From an uncultured Oscillospiraceae bacterium (GTDB lineage Bacteria > Bacillota > Clostridia > Oscillospirales > Ruminococcaceae): a stretch of DNA of 64,000 nucleotides. Where the stretch lies: assembly GCA_958448395.1 (NCBI GenBank), contig CAUDDP010000004.1, positions 5,810 through 69,809 on the forward strand. The letters are read 5' to 3'. The position numbers and the translations under genes are program-made. The notes beneath the pieces were generated by a model, which saw nothing but the letters and a program-made list of their open reading frames with translations, did not search any database and was not told the origin of the DNA. Positions within the stretch are counted from its first letter, which is position 1. Each line of letters opens with the position of its first letter. Positions 7,098 through 15,372 of this stretch are shown in pieces.

Positions 7098-9017
7098 TCA
7101 AGATATTGTATCCAAATCTGCCAACCACAACGCCCGGCTCGCATCGCTCGGCATCCGCCAGTCTCCTCTCGGCGACAACGTCACACTGCCGACCTTCGGG
7201 GCATCCGGCAAACAGGAACGCTTGAATTGCTGGGAAAAGAACCGTCGGTAAAAACTACGCAGCCATTTCAGAATCACAGCCGCTTCGTACCGCTCCCCCA
7301 GTGCATACACTGCCAGCCGATAAATTTTAGACGGTGTAAATCCAAATCGCAGCACATAGTACAGGAAAAAATCATGCAGTTCGTAAGGCCCTACCAAATC
7401 CTCTGTCTTCTGTGCAATCGTACCATCTGCCTCTGGCGGCAACAGCTCCGGACTCACTGGCGTATCCAACACATCCAACAGCACTGCTCCCAAACCAGCA
7501 TTGGTCTTGCCTGCTTCATATTGTACCAGATACCGCACCAGTGTCTTTGGAATGGAAGCATTCACAGCATACATACTCATATGATCCCCATTATAGGTTG
7601 CCCAACCCAGTGCCAGTTCTGACAGGTCGCCCGTGCCAACTACAATCCCACCACATTGATTCGCCAAATCCATTAGAACTTGTGTGCGTTCTCTTGCCTG
7701 ACTGTTTTCATAGGTGACATCATGCACCGATTCGTCCTGTCCAATATCAGCAAAATGCTGTCGAACACTTTTTTGAATGGGAATTTCCCGCAAGGTGGCA
7801 CCATATGCCTTTGCAAGGCGGCAGGCATTCTGATAGGTACGGTCTGTTGTTCCAAAGCAGGGCATCGTTACCGCAAGAATGCCATCCCGTTTCAAACCCA
7901 ACCGATCAAATGCGTGTACCATGACAATCAATGCCAGCGTAGAGTCCAGACCGCCGGACAAACCCACGACCGCATGACGGCAGCCAATGTGCTGTAGACG
8001 AGTTGCCAGACCGGTTGACTGCAAAGTCAAAATGGTTTCGCAGCGTTCGGAAAGTTCCTCTTTTCCGGTTGGCACAAATGGAGTTGGTGATACAAACCGA
8101 TTCAAAGCCGTTTCCGTCTGTGGCATCGAAAAAGCAGTGCAGACAGTTGTCATGGGCAGTGGCTGAAAGGTACTGGAACGCTGCCGTTCTGCGGTCATTC
8201 TCTGTAAATCTACTTCCGCACAGAGCAAGCCATTGGAAAATAAGTCGGACTGTGCCAGAATAGAACTGTTCTCCAAAATCAAATTGTGTCCGGCAAAGAC
8301 CATATCCTGCGTGGATTCTCCCATACCAGCATCGGCATAGGCATAGGCACAGAGAAGACTACCAGATTTTGCTTGTAGGATGGTACGGCGATAAGCAGCC
8401 TTTCCAATGATTTCGTCACTGCAAGAGAGATTCACGATTAACGTTGCACCCATACGTGCCATACGCACCGATGGCGTATCAGCTGCCCAGACATCTTCAC
8501 AAATTTCCACACCAAATGTAAAATCTGAATTTTCCTGACAGGTGAACAGCTGTTCTGCTCCGAATGGACAAGCTGCAATTCCATCCGCCTGCCAAAAAGT
8601 GCTGTTCTTTGCTGGTATCCCACTGGTAAAATGCCGCTGCTCATAGAATTCCCCATAATTAGGAAGATGCTGCTTCGGCACAACCCCCAGCACTGTTCCC
8701 TGATAACAAACCGCTGCACAGTTATAAAGTGCCCCTGCGTGCCGAATTGGCAGCCCGACAATACAAATGCAGGAAAGGTCTTTCATTTCCTGCAAAATGG
8801 TATGAAGTGCCTGCAAAGCACCATCCAGTAAAATTTGCTGTAGAAACAAATCGCCGCAGGTATAGCCCGTCAAGCAGAGTTCTGGAAATACCACCAGCTT
8901 AACCCCTTGTGCAGCTGCTTTTTTTGCTATTTCAATAATTTGCATTGCATTATAGTTACAGTCTGCCACACGAAGCGGCGGCGTTGCACAGGCAATCCGA
9001 AAAAATCCGTCTTTCAT
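7098..9017 (-). CDS. nadE: Glutamine-dependent NAD(+) synthase
   Basis: 639 residues. An N-terminal nitrilase-type glutaminase domain (about 1-270: VVFPELCLTGYTCGD with the catalytic Glu, and VEICEDVWA with the catalytic Cys) is fused to an ATP-pyrophosphatase synthetase domain (GLSGGLDSTLALIV near 320, the P-loop). It amidates nicotinic acid adenine dinucleotide to NAD. An upstream in-frame ATG at 9146 lies inside repeat A and upstream of the promoter, so the start at 9017, with GGAGAGG upstream, is chosen. A TTGCAT-17-TATAAT promoter precedes it. Confidence 0.93.
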   Translation of the reverse strand: MKDGFFRIACATPPLRVADCNYNAMQIIEIAKKAAAQGVKLVVFPELCLTGYTCGDLFLQQILLDGALQALHTILQEMKDLSCICIVGLPIRHAGALYNCAAVCYQGTVLGVVPKQHLPNYGEFYEQRHFTSGIPAKNSTFWQADGIAACPFGAEQLFTCQENSDFTFGVEICEDVWAADTPSVRMARMGATLIVNLSCSDEIIGKAAYRRTILQAKSGSLLCAYAYADAGMGESTQDMVFAGHNLILENSSILAQSDLFSNGLLCAEVDLQRMTAERQRSSTFQPLPMTTVCTAFSMPQTETALNRFVSPTPFVPTGKEELSERCETILTLQSTGLATRLQHIGCRHAVVGLSGGLDSTLALIVMVHAFDRLGLKRDGILAVTMPCFGTTDRTYQNACRLAKAYGATLREIPIQKSVRQHFADIGQDESVHDVTYENSQARERTQVLMDLANQCGGIVVGTGDLSELALGWATYNGDHMSMYAVNASIPKTLVRYLVQYEAGKTNAGLGAVLLDVLDTPVSPELLPPEADGTIAQKTEDLVGPYELHDFFLYYVLRFGFTPSKIYRLAVYALGERYEAAVILKWLRSFYRRFFSQQFKRSCLPDAPKVGSVTLSPRGDWRMPSDASRALWLADLDTIS

Positions 9018-9053
9018 CGTCCTCTCCTCTTTCCAACACAATTTCTTTTCTCT

Positions 9054-9082
9054 ATTATACCGAAAAAAGCAGAAAGATGCAA
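9054..9082 (-). promoter_or_regulatory. nadE promoter
   Basis: On the minus strand: TTGCAT, 17-bp spacer, TATAAT, about 40 bp before the nadE start. The left arm of repeat A begins about 16 bp upstream of the -35 box. Confidence 0.75.
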
Positions 9083-9097
9083 GTGTATTCTGTAATT

Positions 9098-9435
9098 TAT
9101 CACAGAAATCTATTTTTGTATTTTCTCTCACGGATAACGGTCTCACCTCCGCCGGCAGAATCGCTACGCTGTCTGCCTGTGTCCGCTGTCCGCCGTTGTA
9201 AGTTGTACAAACTTACAGTTTTGTTCCTCTAAATTTCTGTATTCTGTATCGTTTCGTTATTTTAGAGGGCGGACAGCGGCAGCCTGTTTTTCCTTCCGTT
9301 ACCAAAACTCTAATTACAGCGTTCCGCAGGGGACAGCTTGTTCCCTGCACCCTTCCGCCAAGCTGAATCAGCTTGACCATAGTTGCCATTCGGCAGAGCA
9401 ATCCACGCCATAAAAAATGAATTTCTGTAAGTTTA
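9098..9435 (+). repeat. Dispersed modular repeat, copy A (long form)
   Basis: Long copy between divergent nadE and mscL. It carries type 1 arms (ACAGAAATCTATTTTTG at the left and its imperfect complement near 9410-9435), the CTCCGCC-GGCAGA...TCTGCC hairpin, TCCGCTGTCCGCC pairing with GGGCGGACAGCGG, a CTCTAAA...TTTAGAG stem, a CAGGGGACAGCTTGTTCCCTG hairpin split over the copy, and AAGCTGAATCAGCTT. It has its own extra small inverted repeat (TGTAAGTT / AACTTACA) near 9195-9218, absent from the other long copies. Confidence 0.8.
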
Positions 9436-9488
9436 TCCACTGCTCCTGCATCTCTCTTTAAAACAGATGAAATTTCACAAAATACAAA

Positions 9489-9517
9489 TTGACAGCAATC
9501 AGGAAATGTGCTATAAT
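9489..9517 (+). promoter_or_regulatory. mscL promoter
   Basis: TTGACA, 17-bp spacer, TATAAT, 77 bp before the mscL start; a full consensus sigma-A promoter. Confidence 0.85.
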
Positions 9518-9593
9518 CATAAAAAATGCGTCATTCTGTTTGCTATTTCTCACCATTTCGACAATATCACAACAGAATAGAAAGGACTTAAAA

Positions 9594-10043
9594 ATGGCTA
9601 TGGAAACAAAAGAACCGCAGGAAAAAAAGAACTTTGTCTCCCGTTTCTTTGGAGAATTTAGGGAATTTATTGCAAAGGGCAATGTATTGGATATGGCAGT
9701 CGGCGTAGTTGTTGGCAGTGCCTTTACAGCAATTGTCAATGCACTGGTTGACAATATCTTAATGCCGTTGGTTGGTGCCATCATCGCTGGTATTAACTTC
9801 CAAGACCTTGGTTTCCACATTCCGTGGGGCAATCATCCATACATCAACATCGGTGCATTTTTATCCGCTGTGATCACCTTCCTGATTACAGCATTCTGTG
9901 TCTTTTTGATTGTAAAGGCATTCAATACCATGCGAAACTTCCGAAAAAAAGAGGAAGAAAAGAAGGAGGAACCAGCAAAAGTGGCTCCCGATATTGCCTT
10001 GCTCACAGAAATCCGCGACCTCCTGAAAGCACAAGAAAAATAA
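9594..10043 (+). CDS. mscL: Large-conductance mechanosensitive channel
   Basis: 149 residues from the ATG at 9594, which has AAAGGA upstream; the longer frame would begin inside the promoter. The N-terminal amphipathic helix and TM1 (FREFIAKGNVLDMAVGVVVG, about 19-38) and TM2 (about 80-105: AFLSAVITFLITAFCVFLIV) match the MscL family, as does the C-terminal helix (TEIRDLLKAQ). It opens under membrane tension to release solutes during hypo-osmotic shock and acts as a homopentamer in the cytoplasmic membrane. It probably shares a transcript with the CPBP gene 25 bp downstream. Confidence 0.95.
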   Translation: MAMETKEPQEKKNFVSRFFGEFREFIAKGNVLDMAVGVVVGSAFTAIVNALVDNILMPLVGAIIAGINFQDLGFHIPWGNHPYINIGAFLSAVITFLITAFCVFLIVKAFNTMRNFRKKEEEKKEEPAKVAPDIALLTEIRDLLKAQEK

Positions 10044-10068
10044 TACTTTTACAAAATGGAGTAATATA

Positions 10069-10737
10069 ATGCAAACAGAACGAAAAGCATTGAAAAAAAT
10101 ATGGATTTCCTATTGTATTTTCTTTTTTGCAGTATGGAGTGTATTCCACTTTTTTGTTGAAGGTTGGCTGGATCGAACCATCACAATCGAATGGCAAAAT
10201 CAGCTGATCAAATCTGGGCTAATTAAAAATCTTGTATGGACCCTGCCTGCATGGTTATTGTTACAGCGATATGCAGAAAATGCCTACGTCAAGCCAAAGG
10301 TATTATTCCGTTTTCACAGAGATTGTTTCAAATGGCTATGGGTATTTGTGTTATTTGCCATTTATCTTTTAATTGGTGCATATCGACAACATGGCAGTTT
10401 GCAAATACAACCCGATTTTGGTGTAGCATCTATAATTATCGTGCTTTTCGTCGGACTTACAGAAGAAATGGTATTTCGTGGATGGCTATTGAATGTAACC
10501 TATTCGGACAAAAATAAGTGGCTGGCAATTGGTGCAAATGCGGTGCTGTTCCTAATGATTCATTTTCCAACATGGATTATGGACGGTATTTTTGTCAGCA
10601 GCTTTACTAGCTTTGGATTTGTCTGCATTTTGGTTTTGAGTGTGATATTCAGTCTTGCTTTTATTAAGACAAAAAATCTGCTTCTGCCGATTGGACTGCA
10701 TATGTTCTGGGACTTATTGATGTTTTTATTTTATTAA
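10069..10737 (+). CDS. CPBP family intramembrane glutamic endopeptidase
   Basis: 222 residues with six or seven membrane segments. The diagnostic EExxxR motif is EEMVFRGW (about residue 134), followed by the conserved His in LMIHFPTW (about 164) and the second His/Asp motif LHMFWDLL near the C-terminus. These are the catalytic motifs of the ABI/CAAX-protease family, which in Firmicutes is linked to peptide maturation or bacteriocin self-immunity. Substrate unknown. It follows mscL closely and ends at a bidirectional terminator. Confidence 0.85.
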   Translation: MQTERKALKKIWISYCIFFFAVWSVFHFFVEGWLDRTITIEWQNQLIKSGLIKNLVWTLPAWLLLQRYAENAYVKPKVLFRFHRDCFKWLWVFVLFAIYLLIGAYRQHGSLQIQPDFGVASIIIVLFVGLTEEMVFRGWLLNVTYSDKNKWLAIGANAVLFLMIHFPTWIMDGIFVSSFTSFGFVCILVLSVIFSLAFIKTKNLLLPIGLHMFWDLLMFLFY

Positions 10738-10766
10738 GAGATAAAGAGCCTATCTCATCAACAAAT

Positions 10767-10805
10767 AACCCACTGCCGATGGACATTTCACCGACAGTGG
10801 GTTTT
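10767..10805. terminator. Bidirectional terminator between CPBP gene and cotJC
   Basis: AACCCACTG(T/C)CGG-type stem: AACCCACTGCCG pairs with CGACAGTGGGTT, followed by TTTT on the plus strand and preceded by AAATAA on the other. It closes both convergent operons. Confidence 0.8.
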
Positions 10806-10824
10806 GTACTATAATCTTTTCTAT

Positions 10825-11445
10825 TTACTTCTTCCTTTGCTTTCCACACCCCTTGTCAAATGCCGGATTGCAGCAATAGAAATTCTTGCTGTTCAACTCA
10901 TCCTGCACTTGCCGCATGGCTTCCCCAAATCGTTGGAAATGCACGATTTCCCGCTGTCGCAGGAACTTGATCGGATCCCGTACATCTGGATCATCGCATA
11001 AACGCAGGATATTTTCGTAGGTGGAACGTGCTTTTTGCTCTGCGGCTAAATCCTCCGTCAAATCCGTAATCGGATCGCCTTTGGACTGAAAATAAGCTGC
11101 TGTAAACGGCATACCGGATGATCCCTGAGGATAAATGCCAGCAGTATGATCCACAAAATATTCTGCATAACCATCTGCCAGAATCTGCTCCGGTGTCATG
11201 TCTCTTGTCAGCTGATACAAAATCGCTGAAACCAATTCAACATGTGCCAGTTCCTCAGTTGCTATATCTGTCAAAACACCCTTTACTTTGTTATTTTTCA
11301 TTCCATACCGCTGATGCATATATCGCAAAGAGGCAGATAATTCTCCATCTGGCCCACCTAATTGGGTAATAATAAATTTTGCTAGCCTAGGATTTGGCGT
11401 TTTAATATTCACAGGATACTGTAATTTTTTCTCATAAACCCACAT
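10825..11445 (-). CDS. cotJC: Spore coat protein CotJC (manganese-catalase family)
   Basis: 206 residues starting MWVYEKKLQYPV behind GGGAGGCG. It has the ferritin-like four-helix fold of manganese catalases, with metal-ligand patterns such as ATEELAHVE (about 66-74), DLAAEQKARSTYENI and REIVHFQRF. The C-terminal Cys cluster (FYCCNPAFDKGCG) is typical of CotJC. It is the last gene of cotJABC. Known family role: inner spore coat component with possible peroxide-protective activity. It suggests retained sporulation genes. Confidence 0.92.
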   Translation of the reverse strand: MWVYEKKLQYPVNIKTPNPRLAKFIITQLGGPDGELSASLRYMHQRYGMKNNKVKGVLTDIATEELAHVELVSAILYQLTRDMTPEQILADGYAEYFVDHTAGIYPQGSSGMPFTAAYFQSKGDPITDLTEDLAAEQKARSTYENILRLCDDPDVRDPIKFLRQREIVHFQRFGEAMRQVQDELNSKNFYCCNPAFDKGCGKQRKK

Positions 11446-11446
11446 C

Positions 11447-11701
11447 TTAATTCGCCTCCCGTTCCCATGGCCATGGTGCATCTGTCCAATCCCAACGCTC
11501 AGTTGTATTCGACTGGCACGCCTGAATCGGACCATATTTCTCTGTATACATCTTTTCTGCTTTTTTCTTCATTTCTAAATGCTTGCGGTACTGCTCCATT
11601 GCCCGTTTACAGTTTGGATGCGTATCCAGATATAACTGCAACTCATAGAGTACAAAATCATATTGCTGAATGCTCCGTAGCAATAACTCCCGTTCACGCA
11701 T
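11447..11701 (-). CDS. cotJB: Spore coat protein CotJB
   Basis: 84 residues from the ATG at 11701, preceded by GGGAGGTG. The family signature is present: IQQYDFVLYELQLYLDTHP, then a Lys-rich helix (EMKKKAEKMYTEKYGP), and the C-terminal WDWTDAPWPWE that is characteristic of CotJB. It overlaps cotJA by 8 bp and ends 1 bp before the cotJC start codon, so the three genes form a tightly coupled operon. Confidence 0.9.
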   Translation of the reverse strand: MRERELLLRSIQQYDFVLYELQLYLDTHPNCKRAMEQYRKHLEMKKKAEKMYTEKYGPIQACQSNTTERWDWTDAPWPWEREAN

Positions 11702-11936
11702 TCTGCTCACCTCCCGGACAAAACGGCTTGTGCAACTGCGGGAAAATTGTTCCCTTTGGAAACCCCTCTTCCGCCGTGTAAATCGTATCCCACTGCTGAT
11801 ACGGCACATATGCCATCGCAACCGGCATTTCTTCCGGCAGCGGTGAAATCATTTTGGAAGTCGGTGCATTCTCTAACAGATGAAACCGATTCCATGCCGC
11901 ATCCTGCAAAAAATCAAATTGCATATCAGATTGCAT
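11694..11936 (-). CDS. cotJA: Spore coat-associated protein CotJA
   Basis: 80 residues. The core MAYVPYQQWDTIYTAEEGFP followed by GTIFPQLHKPF is the CotJA signature. GAGGGG lies at good spacing before the ATG at 11936. It is the first gene of the cotJABC operon; the promoter is probably a sporulation-sigma one (sigma-E in Bacillus), but I could not identify convincing boxes upstream. Confidence 0.9.
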   Translation of the reverse strand: MQSDMQFDFLQDAAWNRFHLLENAPTSKMISPLPEEMPVAMAYVPYQQWDTIYTAEEGFPKGTIFPQLHKPFCPGGEQNA

Positions 11937-12147
11937 AAAAACCCCTCACTTTTTCCACAGTTCGATGGCAGCTCTGCGGACAGAGCGTACAAACCACCTA
12001 CTGCAACATATGCATGGTAGCCTAAATTGGTGACATCTTCAATCCATTCCTGTCCCATATGCCACTGCTCTTTGTGCAGCTTGTTACATTTTTAAACGTA
12101 TTTCTTATCAATCTCAACAAAAAATAAACCGATTTCAGATAAAAGTA

Positions 12148-12176
12148 TTTACATTTTAGAAAAAACATGGTATACT
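12148..12176 (+). promoter_or_regulatory. Xylanase promoter
   Basis: TTTACA, 17-bp spacer, TATACT, 113 bp before the xylanase ATG. Between 11937 and 12288 I see no other gene I can support; the interval holds the divergent cotJ and xylanase control regions. Confidence 0.75.
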
Positions 12177-12288
12177 AAACGTATCTGGTTCTGTTCTGGA
12201 GCATACAAACAGAACATCAATCTGCCATATAATAGCAGAAAAACAATTCATTCGTGATTATTTTCAAACTTATGGGAGGGTATTTTTT

Positions 12289-14133
12289 ATGCAACGACAG
12301 ACCACCAAAAAACTCCTTGCCGGATTGCTGAGCACCGTGCTGCTCGGGACTTCTATCCCATTCGCAGCCGTTACAGCAGAAGATACCACTACCGGCAATA
12401 TCATTTACAGTACCGACTTTGAAAGCGGTGATATCCTGTTTACCGGCAGAGATGGCATCGGAACACTTTCTCTTTCTACTGCACAGGCACATAATGGTGC
12501 TTCTTCTTTGTGTATGAGCGACAGATCAAAAGGCTGGCATGGACCACAACTGCTATTGGATAACATTTGCGAACCAAATAAAGAGTATACAGTCAGTGCA
12601 TATGCTATGACAGCCTGGTACAACGACATTAAACTCAGCATGGAATATACAGATACCGCTGGAAAACGTCACTTCTCTAACTTATCTTCCGGTGTTTCCA
12701 ATGGCAACTGGGTAGAGTTCTCCGATATCAAATTCAGCTTTACAGATAATGTGACCAATGTTTGCATCTACTTTGAATGCAACGATGGTGCAGATATGTA
12801 CATTGATGACTTCATTCTTTCTGAAGCACCAGTTATCTCCATTCAGGAAGACATTGCTTCTCTGAAAGATGTTTACAGCGGCTATTTCAAAATCGGTACT
12901 GCAATTATGGCATCCAATCTGGCTTCTCCATCCTTTATGAATTTGGTAGAAAAACACTTTAATGAAAGCATTACATTCGGCAACGAATTAAAACCAGACT
13001 ATGTACTGGATCAAGCAGCTTCTCAGGCAAAGGGGGATAATATCAACCCACAGGTAAACTTCTCTCAGGCAGATTCCTTGCTGAAATACTGTGCAGAAAA
13101 CAAAATTCCGGTTCGTGGTCATACCCTTGTATGGCACAGCCAGACACCAGACTGGTTCTTCAAGGAAAACTTCTCCGATGACGGTGCATGGGTGGACAAG
13201 GATACCATGCTCAAAAGAATGGAAAACTATATCAAGAACGTTATGGAGGGTCTGGCAACCCAGTATCCAGACGTAGAATTCTACGCTTGGGACGTTGTCA
13301 ACGAAGCTTGGACAGATGAAGGAAAACCTCGGAAGGCTGGCTCCAGCAAATCTGAAGATTCCAACAGCTCTGCATGGGTTCGTATTTTCGGTGACAACTC
13401 CTTTATTGAACCGGCATTTGAATATGCAAGAAAATATGCACCAGCTGGCTGCAAACTCTATTATAACGACTTTAACGAGTATATACCGAATAAAACAACC
13501 GCTATCTATGACATGGCAATGGCACTGAAAGAAAAAGGCCTCATTGATGGTATCGGTATGCAGTCTCACTTGGATGTTGGTTTCCCCGCTGCTTCTGTAT
13601 ACAGAAAAGCGATGGACAAATTTGCTTCCACTGGTCTGGATATTCAGGTAACCGAACTGGATATTACTACTTCTGATACTTCGGAATCTGGTCTGAAGAC
13701 ACAGGCACAGCTTTATAGTGATATCTTTGATATCTATGTAGATTATGCAGACAGCATCTCCGCAGTCGTCATCTGGGGTGTCACAGATGACCAAAGCTGG
13801 CGTGCAAGCAAAGTGCCATTGCTGTTTGATGAAGGATTCCAAGCAAAACCAGCATTCTACTCTGTCATTGATGATGTAGAACCAAAGGTAACCACCACTA
13901 CTACAACTACTACAACAGGAACTACAACAACCACAACAAAAACTGAACCCTTCCAATTAGGTGACGTGAATCTGAATGATAAGGTAGATCTGACAGATAT
14001 CGTATTGCTGCAAAAATATCTGGTTCGGAAGGAAACTTTGAACACAGAACAGGGAAAACATGCAGATATGAACGAAGATGGCATTATAAATGTAGCTGAC
14101 CTTATACTGCTCAAACGAATTGTTATATCATAA
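12289..14133 (+). CDS. Secreted GH10 endo-xylanase with CBM and type I dockerin
   Basis: 614 residues. A signal peptide (about 1-30, ending near AVTA) is followed by a CBM4/9/22-type carbohydrate-binding module (about 36-182: TDFESGD, DMYIDDFILSEA). The GH10 barrel (about 190-525) has GNELKPD, RGHTLVWHSQTPDWF, WDVVNEAW (acid/base Glu339) and QVTELDI (nucleophile Glu456), plus WGVTDDQSW. A Thr-rich linker (about 533-553) leads to a type I dockerin (about 556-614) with two calcium loops, DVNLNDKVDLTD and DMNEDGIINVAD. It cleaves xylan and should dock onto a scaffoldin outside the cell. Confidence 0.95.
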   Translation: MQRQTTKKLLAGLLSTVLLGTSIPFAAVTAEDTTTGNIIYSTDFESGDILFTGRDGIGTLSLSTAQAHNGASSLCMSDRSKGWHGPQLLLDNICEPNKEYTVSAYAMTAWYNDIKLSMEYTDTAGKRHFSNLSSGVSNGNWVEFSDIKFSFTDNVTNVCIYFECNDGADMYIDDFILSEAPVISIQEDIASLKDVYSGYFKIGTAIMASNLASPSFMNLVEKHFNESITFGNELKPDYVLDQAASQAKGDNINPQVNFSQADSLLKYCAENKIPVRGHTLVWHSQTPDWFFKENFSDDGAWVDKDTMLKRMENYIKNVMEGLATQYPDVEFYAWDVVNEAWTDEGKPRKAGSSKSEDSNSSAWVRIFGDNSFIEPAFEYARKYAPAGCKLYYNDFNEYIPNKTTAIYDMAMALKEKGLIDGIGMQSHLDVGFPAASVYRKAMDKFASTGLDIQVTELDITTSDTSESGLKTQAQLYSDIFDIYVDYADSISAVVIWGVTDDQSWRASKVPLLFDEGFQAKPAFYSVIDDVEPKVTTTTTTTTTGTTTTTTKTEPFQLGDVNLNDKVDLTDIVLLQKYLVRKETLNTEQGKHADMNEDGIINVADLILLKRIVIS

Positions 14134-14151
14134 TCTTTTTATCAAAAATAA

Positions 14152-14194
14152 AACAGCGTCTTCTTTGCAGATGCAGAGAGGACGTTGTTTTTTT
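14152..14194 (+). terminator. Terminator of the xylanase gene
   Basis: AACAGCGTC pairs with GACGTTGTT (one G-U pair) around a 17-nt loop, followed by TTTTTT. Confidence 0.75.
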
Positions 14195-14201
14195 ATCCGC
14201 T

Positions 14202-14545
14202 TAATTAACGTGAGTTCGATGAAAAAATAGAAAAATCTGCCAAGATCTGTTATACTGTAAGTTCGACGAGAATGCATTCTACCGCTGCCAATCACAAACT
14301 GTGCCGGCAGAATCGCTACGCTGTCTGCCTGTGTCCGCTGTCCGCCCTATTTCGGTGTCCAAATTTGCAGCCGAATCACTCTAAATTTTTACATTCTACA
14401 TCGTTTTGTTATTTTAGAGGGCGAACAGCGGTGGCTTGTTCTTCATTCCGTTATCTAATCCAACTGGTTCACTCTGCAAGGGGGACAGCTTGACCGCAGT
14501 TGCCATTCGGCAGATAAAACGCTCTCATCGAACTCACGTTAATTA
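14202..14545 (+). repeat. Dispersed modular repeat, copy B (long form, type 2 arms)
   Basis: Flanked by perfect 21-bp terminal inverted repeats (14202-14222 and 14525-14545, core AACGTGAGTTCGATGA). A second, partial left arm (AAGTTCGACGAGAATGC) begins near 14260, so the left end is duplicated. The inside carries the GGCAGA...TCTGCC hairpin, TCCGCTGTCCGCCC paired with AGGGCGAACAGCGG, CTCTAAA...TTTAGAG and a CTTGACCGCAGTTGCC segment; the AAGCTGAGCCAGCTT hairpin is missing here. It lies between the xylanase terminator and the hsp20 operator. Confidence 0.85.
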
Positions 14546-14556
14546 GCACTCCTCGT

Positions 14557-14585
14557 TTTCAATTGTTAGCACTCATTTTTATAGA
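14557..14585 (+). promoter_or_regulatory. Candidate hsp20 promoter overlapping CIRCE
   Basis: TTTCAA, 17-bp spacer, TATAGA. The -10 box falls inside the CIRCE element, so bound HrcA would block polymerase. Weaker than the other promoters in the window. Confidence 0.4.
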
Positions 14586-14592
14586 GTGCTAA
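14566..14592. promoter_or_regulatory. CIRCE operator (HrcA binding site)
   Basis: TTAGCACTC, 9 bp, GAGTGCTAA: an exact match to the consensus inverted repeat. An additional half-site TTAGCACTC lies at 14543-14551, touching the end of repeat B. Confidence 0.95.
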
Positions 14593-14677
14593 ATTTCATT
14601 CCATTTTCACAATTTTATCACAAGTCTTCCACATCAAAACCGTATCATAAAGACAATGAAAGAAAGGAATGAGACCC

Positions 14678-14701
14678 ATGGAACGGAATCTGAAAAAATA
14701 G
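14678..14701 (+). other. Possible 7-codon upstream ORF in the hsp20 leader
   Basis: ATG GAA CGG AAT CTG AAA AAA TAG with AAAGGAATGAG just before it, about 80 bp before hsp20. It could be a leader peptide or chance. Confidence 0.3.
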
Positions 14702-14757
14702 CAAATGTACAGACAGGAAACAAGTAGAACCTATGTATTTTAAAGGAGGAATTTTTT

Positions 14758-15177
14758 ATGTACGGATTGACACCTTTTGAACGGAAAAGTTTTGACTTAC
14801 TGAATGCATTTCACGATTTTGAAAATGATTTCTTCGGCAGCACAGGTATGTGCAGTTTCAAGACAGACATTCGAGACGAAGGCGACAAATATGTGATGGA
14901 AGCGGAGTTGCCGGGCTTTGAAAAAGGCGATATTCAGCTGGATGTCACGGGCGACCAATTGGTATTGACAGCCGCACACAGCACAGAACATGTCGACAAT
15001 GCAAAGGAAAACTACATCTGCCGGGAGCGTTCCTATGGCTCTTATCAAAGAAGTTTTGACATCTCTGGTGTAGATGCTGACCAAATTGAAGCAGAATATA
15101 AAAATGGAATCCTTTATATGGTTTTGCCAAAAAAACAGGAAAAGGCACCTACTTCCAGACGTTTAGAAATCAAATAA
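14758..15177 (+). CDS. Small heat-shock protein, Hsp20/alpha-crystallin family
   Basis: 139 residues with an alpha-crystallin domain (about 35-130): FKTDIRDEGDKYVMEAELPG, then the late-strand signature YKNGILYMVLPKK (the GILxxxLPK motif) and a short C-terminal tail ending in LEIK. AAAGGAGG precedes the ATG. It is an ATP-independent holdase that keeps unfolding proteins soluble. The consensus CIRCE 170 bp upstream indicates HrcA repression, so it should be induced on heat shock. Confidence 0.93.
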   Translation: MYGLTPFERKSFDLLNAFHDFENDFFGSTGMCSFKTDIRDEGDKYVMEAELPGFEKGDIQLDVTGDQLVLTAAHSTEHVDNAKENYICRERSYGSYQRSFDISGVDADQIEAEYKNGILYMVLPKKQEKAPTSRRLEIK

Positions 15178-15278
15178 ATTTAAAGCATCCATTGCTTTTT
15201 ATGACATCTCTGATTTATAACAGATGGTGTTGCCCTCCTACAGATGCCCGCTGCACCATCTTCCATAAATACGCTCAA

Positions 15279-15309
15279 CGACCCTCTTTTGTTTGAGGGC
15301 CGTTTTTGT
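15279..15309 (+). terminator. Terminator after hsp20
   Basis: CGACCCTC pairs with GAGGGCCG around TTTTGTTT, followed by TTTTTGTT. Confidence 0.75.
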
Positions 15310-15337
15310 TGCAAGTGATAGAATTTTGTGGTATAAT
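15309..15337 (+). promoter_or_regulatory. tex promoter
   Basis: TTGCAA, 17-bp spacer, TATAAT. The predicted transcript would begin at about 15344, right at the upstream in-frame ATG (15346), which helps to rule that ATG out as the start. Confidence 0.8.
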
Positions 15338-15372
15338 AAATTTGTATGAAAAATTTAGGAGGCGGTTTTCCC

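Noticed and set aside
11873..12058. 61-codon frame upstream of cotJA (starts MGQEWIEDV)
   Set aside because: Composition looks protein-like, but there is no ribosome binding site and it overlaps cotJA out of frame; not supported.
12988..13956. 322-codon minus-strand frame opposite the xylanase
   Set aside because: Antisense shadow; Cys/Ser-rich low-complexity product from the Thr-linker region.
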